From NCBI RefSeq assembly GCF_000328565.1, contig NC_019966.1:2480001-2544000 (forward strand): 64,000 nt of DNA, read 5' to 3'. Made by a program: the position numbers and the translations under genes. Origin of the DNA: Mycobacterium sp. JS623 (lineage in GTDB: Bacteria > Actinomycetota > Actinomycetes > Mycobacteriales > Mycobacteriaceae). Below the pieces are notes generated by a model, which was not told the origin of the DNA, searched no databases, and saw nothing but the letters and a program-made list of their open reading frames with translations. Below are positions 60,661 to 64,000 of the stretch, one piece after another. How positions within the stretch are numbered: the stretch's first letter is position 1; each line of letters begins with the position of its first letter.

Positions 60661-61642
60661 CTTCGCTGTCGGTCGGGGTCGCCGCCGGCTGGGTCGGAAT
60701 GGGACCGGTTCCGTTGAGCGATTCGGCCTTCTCCTCGAGCCACCAGCGGAACCGCTTCGCGTGGGTGACCGGTGCAGGCCATTCCTCTTGGATCGCGGCG
60801 TTCAGCTCGGCGCCGATCATGATCGCGAAGCCGAGGAAGAACGCGAACAACAAGAACGCGATCGGCGTCGCGAGTGCTCCGTAGGTGTAGCCGGTGCTGG
60901 TGATCCACGTCAGATACACCCGGAGCCCGAACGTGGCGATCAGGAACACCACGGTGGCCAGCACCGAGCCGATCAGAAGCCGGTGTGACGGCAGCGGTTT
61001 GGGCAGCGACACCCGATAGAGGACGTTCATCGCCACGATCAGGCCCACGAACAGCACCGGGTAATACCCGTAGGCCAGCACGCTGTCCCAGCTGTCCGGT
61101 AGGAACTCCGCGATCTTGCGCGGCCCAAGCGCAAGGAAGGGCGCGGCCACGATCGCCCCGACGAGCATCACCACGTACAGGCCCAGCGCGTAGAAGCGTT
61201 GACGCACCGGGTGGCGCAGCGGTGTCTGGTCGTGCGCCTCGGTGACCGAGTCGACGAAAGCCGAAATCGCCGACGAGCCGGCCCACAGCGAGATCACGAA
61301 CCCCAACGACACCACCTCGCCGCGGGCGCCTTTGACGATGTCTCGGACGGTCGGCGCGATGATCTCGTTGACGACGTTGGGGGAAAAGAACCGAGCGGCA
61401 GTGCTGATGAACTGGTCCTGGATCGTCGGCAACGTGTCCGGGCCGAACAACGGCGCGACGTAAGCCAGGCTGCCCAGCATCCCCAACAGCAGGGGCGGCA
61501 GAGACAGCGCACACCAGAATGCCGCCTGCGCGGACTCCGAAAAGATCGAGTCGTCCCAGCTTTTCGCCAACGTGCGCCGTGCGATGTGCCAGATGTGGTG
61601 ACGGGACGGCGGCACCGGCAGCGGCTCGGACTGGTCACTCAT
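60650..61642 (-). CDS. YihY/BrkB family membrane protein (Rv2707-like)
   Basis: 330 residues with six or more helices (AFWCALSLPPLLLGMLGSLA; FYALGLYVVMLVGAIVAAPF; GSVLATVVFLIATFGLRVYL; PIAFLLFAFFLGFAIMIGAE). GAELNAAIQEEW is the family's end motif. Once misnamed RNase BN; its function is unsettled. Its 3' end overlaps that of the DUF3039 gene by 11 bp. Confidence 0.87.
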   Translation of the reverse strand: MSDQSEPLPVPPSRHHIWHIARRTLAKSWDDSIFSESAQAAFWCALSLPPLLLGMLGSLAYVAPLFGPDTLPTIQDQFISTAARFFSPNVVNEIIAPTVRDIVKGARGEVVSLGFVISLWAGSSAISAFVDSVTEAHDQTPLRHPVRQRFYALGLYVVMLVGAIVAAPFLALGPRKIAEFLPDSWDSVLAYGYYPVLFVGLIVAMNVLYRVSLPKPLPSHRLLIGSVLATVVFLIATFGLRVYLTWITSTGYTYGALATPIAFLLFAFFLGFAIMIGAELNAAIQEEWPAPVTHAKRFRWWLEEKAESLNGTGPIPTQPAATPTDSEATS

Positions 61643-61669
61643 GACCAGTCCAGCATGGCCTATTCGGTG

Positions 61670-61861
61670 TTATGGCTCCAGCGCACTGACTTCAATGACC
61701 GCGGCGAGTTCAACCAGCTTGGCCTCATGCTCGTTGGCATGGTGCTGGCAGAACAGCAATTCTGCTCCCGACGGAAGCTTTGCGCGTACGCGTGCGGCCG
61801 CTCCACAACGATCGCAGCGGTCAGCCCTGGTTAGTTCGGGACTGGTGAGCGTTGCGTTCAT
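61670..61861 (-). CDS. DUF7455 small zinc-ribbon-like protein
   Basis: 63 residues. DRCDRCGAAARVRAKLPSGA and ELLFCQHHANEHEAKL supply Cys-x2-Cys and Cys-x-His-His, a likely zinc site. The pattern is conserved in actinobacteria near sigA/sigB. Function unknown. Confidence 0.75.
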   Translation of the reverse strand: MNATLTSPELTRADRCDRCGAAARVRAKLPSGAELLFCQHHANEHEAKLVELAAVIEVSALEP

Positions 61862-61992
61862 AGCGACCTCCGTAGTGATTCGCGTACATCCACTGTCTCA
61901 GACGTTTTCGGTTCCGGCCTTGTTCCCCGGCTGTTTACGGGTGTGTCGTGTCTCACGCTTGCGTCGATTTGCAACGCGGGCAGGCTGACGGT

Positions 61993-62349
61993 ATGCCTCG
62001 CACCCCAAGCGTCCTGGTCCATCTCTGCAGCAACGATGAATGGCGTGCGGCGCAGATTGGCTGTGAGCATCGGCCCGATTCGCTGGAGGCGCAGGGGTTC
62101 GTTCACCTGTCGACGCCTGAACAGGTTCATCTGCCGGCCAACCGGCTCTACGCCGGCCGTACTGATCTTGTGCTGCTCCGAATCGATCCCGCACGGCTGA
62201 CCGCTCCTGTCCGGTGGGAACCCGGCGTCGCGGCCGATCCCGAAGCCATGCTGTTCCCGCACTTGTACGGGGCATTGACCGTAAACGCTGTGATAAACGT
62301 CACGCCCTATCCGCCCGACGAAAAGGGTCGGTTCGCGCCACTGGCCTAG
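61993..62349 (+). CDS. DUF952 family protein
   Basis: 118 residues. VLVHLCSNDEWRAAQ, GFVHLSTPEQVHLPANRLYA and MLFPHLYGALTVNAVINVTP are the DUF952 landmarks; the conserved His-Leu-Ser and Phe-Pro-His-Leu-Tyr points suggest an enzyme site. Role unknown. Convergent with ridA (four-base overlap). Confidence 0.82.
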   Translation: MPRTPSVLVHLCSNDEWRAAQIGCEHRPDSLEAQGFVHLSTPEQVHLPANRLYAGRTDLVLLRIDPARLTAPVRWEPGVAADPEAMLFPHLYGALTVNAVINVTPYPPDEKGRFAPLA

Positions 62350-62711
62350 GCGATGTAGGCGTCGGCTTCGATCTCGACCAGCAACTCGGGCGCGATGAGC
62401 GCGGACACCTCCACCATGGTCGAAACGGGACGAACCTCGCCGAACACCTCTGCGTGCACCGACCCGACTTCCTGCCACAACGAGATGTCGGTGACATACA
62501 TGCGGGTGCGCACCACGTCGGACAGCGACCCGCCCGCCTCTTGCAGCGCAATTTCGATGCGGCGCAACGCATCCCGTGTTTGAGCGGCAATGTCGCCACC
62601 CGCGCCGGTGGTGCCCGCCACCGCAATGAAGGGGCCGAGGCGGACCGCGCGCGAATACCCGACCAAAGACTCATACTCCGAGCCGGAAGACACCGTGTGG
62701 CGCTGCGTCAT
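62346..62711 (-). CDS. RidA/YjgF family protein (Rv2704-like)
   Basis: 121 residues. FIAVAGTTGAGGDIAAQTRD, RIEIALQEAGGSLSDVVRTR, MYVTDISLWQEVGSVHAEVF and STMVEVSALIAPELLVEIEA. The key Arg of RidA (VVRTRMYV) and the terminal Glu are present, so deamination of reactive enamines/imines is plausible. ATG 62711. Confidence 0.87.
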   Translation of the reverse strand: MTQRHTVSSGSEYESLVGYSRAVRLGPFIAVAGTTGAGGDIAAQTRDALRRIEIALQEAGGSLSDVVRTRMYVTDISLWQEVGSVHAEVFGEVRPVSTMVEVSALIAPELLVEIEADAYIA

Positions 62712-62777
62712 CAGTTCAAACTAGCGACGGATATCGGTCGTGCAAGAGGTTTACAGTTCCATCGTTGACTGACAACC

Positions 62778-62783
62778 TAGACT
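62778..62783 (+). promoter_or_regulatory. -10 hexamer of leaderless membrane-protein gene
   Basis: TAGACT, seven bases before the GTG at 62791. Confidence 0.5.
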
Positions 62784-62790
62784 TCCCTCC

Positions 62791-63573
62791 GTGGGCATTC
62801 TGTTGGGCTTCGCGCCGTGGATCGTCTATTGGGTGCTTGTCGGCAACGTTCCGTTCGCGACAGCGGTATTGGTCGCGCTCGTGGTGGCGGTGCTGTCGTT
62901 CGTGATCGGGCGGGTCAGGGGAGCGCCCGGCCGCACCCTCGAAACCGGTGCAGTCGCAACGTTTTTGATCCTCACGGTGCTGACGTTCACGCTGGACCAG
63001 TCGTTCATGGAGCGCTGGATTCAGCCGTTGAGCAACGCCGGCATCTTCCTCGTCGCGTTGACCGGTGCGCTTGTCGGCAGGCCGTTCGTGCGTGAGTTTG
63101 CCCAAGTAGATCAGCCGAAAGAGGTCGTGGAGAGCGAGTTGTTCGGCAAGATCACCTCGCTGCTGACGTGGATCTGGGTCGCCGCGTTCGCCGGTATGAC
63201 GGTCTCGTCGGCGATCCCGCCGCTCGTGTACGGCGACGCGACGATCCTCGACACCAAGACGCCGCTGTCGTTCGTCTGCTACTGGGTCATCCCGTTCTCG
63301 TTGCTTGGGCTGGCGGCTCTGGCGTCGCGGATCCTGCCTGAGAAGATGACCCCGCCGCCGGAGGACATCGTGCGCAAGACCACGTTCGTGGCGTTCGCCG
63401 AGGCCGAGATCGACCAGTTGATCTACCTCGCGACTGAACACGCCAACCGCGAAGTCGGTCCGGGCAAAGAACCCTACGACATCAGGATCGGCAGTAAGGG
63501 AGTTCCGCTGGTCGGCGACGAGACCCGCGAGTCGTGGCCGTCGACGTACAAGGTGCGCGACAAGAAGCGCTGA
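62791..63573 (+). CDS. conserved membrane protein, unknown function
   Basis: 260 residues from GTG. Six hydrophobic segments: FAPWIVYWVLVGNVPFATAV, LVALVVAVLSFVIGRV, VATFLILTVLTFTLDQ, NAGIFLVALTGALVGRPFV, LLTWIWVAAFAGMTVSSAIP and VCYWVIPFSLLGLAALASRI. A soluble tail (EAEIDQLIYLATEHANREVG) contains charged residues. I do not recognise the family. Upstream TAGACT suggests a leaderless mRNA. Confidence 0.7.
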   Translation: MGILLGFAPWIVYWVLVGNVPFATAVLVALVVAVLSFVIGRVRGAPGRTLETGAVATFLILTVLTFTLDQSFMERWIQPLSNAGIFLVALTGALVGRPFVREFAQVDQPKEVVESELFGKITSLLTWIWVAAFAGMTVSSAIPPLVYGDATILDTKTPLSFVCYWVIPFSLLGLAALASRILPEKMTPPPEDIVRKTTFVAFAEAEIDQLIYLATEHANREVGPGKEPYDIRIGSKGVPLVGDETRESWPSTYKVRDKKR

Positions 63574-63596
63574 CTGGCAAGGGTTTTGGCGAAGGA

Positions 63597-63884
63597 TCAG
63601 CGATGGCCGCCGCCGCCACCGGGATGGCTGTTGAAGCCGGGCTCCGCCGCTTCGGCTTCTGTGATCTGATCGTTGAAGTCGGGCACCGTGCTGGGAACGC
63701 ACTGCAGCGAGTAGCTGTCCTCGATTTCGCTGTCCGAACACCCCTGGGCGACAGCATGCGCGGGATCAATGCTCGGCGCGACGATGACGGCGCCGATCGT
63801 TGCGAGCGCGATCATCACGCCACTTGCAGCGGCGAAGACCAACCGACCTTGGATCCAAATGGTTTCCATCATCGTTAACCCCAT
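63597..63884 (-). CDS. small secreted Cys-pair protein
   Basis: 95 residues. The signal peptide (VFAAASGVMIALATIGAVIV) probably ends after PAHA. The mature part is about 50 residues: QGCSDSEIEDSYSLQCVPST with two Cys, then an acidic, Gly-rich tail (NSHPGGGGGHR). It has the general look of small mycobacterial exported proteins; no named family is certain. ATG 63872 is an alternative start preceded by GGGG. Confidence 0.6.
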   Translation of the reverse strand: MGLTMMETIWIQGRLVFAAASGVMIALATIGAVIVAPSIDPAHAVAQGCSDSEIEDSYSLQCVPSTVPDFNDQITEAEAAEPGFNSHPGGGGGHR

Positions 63885-64000
63885 CGTTGGAATGACGTCG
63901 GCTCAACACTATGGACGGGGGTGGGGCGCAGCGGCGATTTCAGCCGATACCCAGCCTCCCTCACCTGACACCTCGCGTCGCTTCACAGACTCGCCGAGTG

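Noticed and set aside
1..64000. tRNA, rRNA, insertion sequences or prophage
   Set aside because: No tRNA cloverleaf, rRNA segment, transposase, integrase or terminal inverted repeats were seen on either strand by reading; a tRNA or IS scan could still reveal a short remnant.

Overview
The window is a continuous stretch of high-GC actinobacterial chromosome. Gene content and order point to a non-tuberculous, fast-growing Mycobacterium (Mycolicibacterium) related to M. smegmatis. ftsK, argA, pgsA, cinA, clgR-pspA-pspM, recA-recX, gluABCD, miaB, miaA-dapF-hflX, fadE20, lexA/chiZ, nrdR, sthA, ideR and sigB follow the order known from M. tuberculosis Rv2748c down to about Rv2704. The mycobacterial signatures are SOS boxes, a RecA-NDp promoter, SigE-type promoters and many GTG or leaderless starts. 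I saw no tRNA, rRNA, CRISPR array, phage or insertion sequence.

Layout. 1-1165: the end of a mycofactocin-type SDR gene, a small monooxygenase and a DUF2834 membrane protein. 1264-10203: ftsK, a secreted peptide, divergent argA/pgsA, cinA, the envelope-stress operon clgR-pspA-pspM, epoxide hydrolase ephG, a glycosyltransferase and DUF3046. 10252-27344: a block absent from this position in M. tuberculosis. It holds a disordered protein, a methionine aminopeptidase divergent from an XRE regulator over two matching operators, and an 18-gene [NiFe]-hydrogenase cluster (group 1h/Hhy type). 27415-42648: recA-recX with SOS control, glutamate ABC transporter, miaB, DUF349 protein, DMT transporter, miaA, dapF, hflX and an amidase. 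42649-46133: a second accessory block with a CsbD-like stress protein and a molybdopterin oxidoreductase with a small partner. 46284-64000: fadE20, an LGFP-repeat surface protein, lexA/chiZ, nrdR, hydrolases, PAC2 protein, serine protease, sthA, DUF4192, ideR, sigB and small conserved genes.

How the parts work together. The hydrogenase cluster holds a full maturation set: hypA/hypB for nickel, hypC twice, hypD, hypE and hypF for the Fe(CN)2CO centre, and an endopeptidase for the large-subunit tail. It also encodes both catalytic subunits, a NifU/Rieske-like iron-sulfur protein that probably carries electrons away, and several uncharacterised proteins. Most neighbours overlap by 1-10 bp, so they look like one translationally coupled unit. 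The small subunit has no Tat signal, which implies a cytoplasmic-side enzyme of the kind that scavenges atmospheric H2. The DNA-damage genes recA, lexA and chiZ are tied together by LexA boxes. clgR-pspA-pspM and sigB both carry SigE-like promoters and form the envelope-stress arm.

The features most worth following up are: the hydrogenase cluster's undefined proteins and its SIS-HypC fusion; a maturation protease with no canonical start codon; the paired 18-bp operators between map and the XRE gene; a triplicated 33-bp initiation region at the start of argA; a coupled 10-codon ORF before clgR; a 30-bp repeat tail in miaB; and a perfect 20-bp-arm hairpin near 42960.
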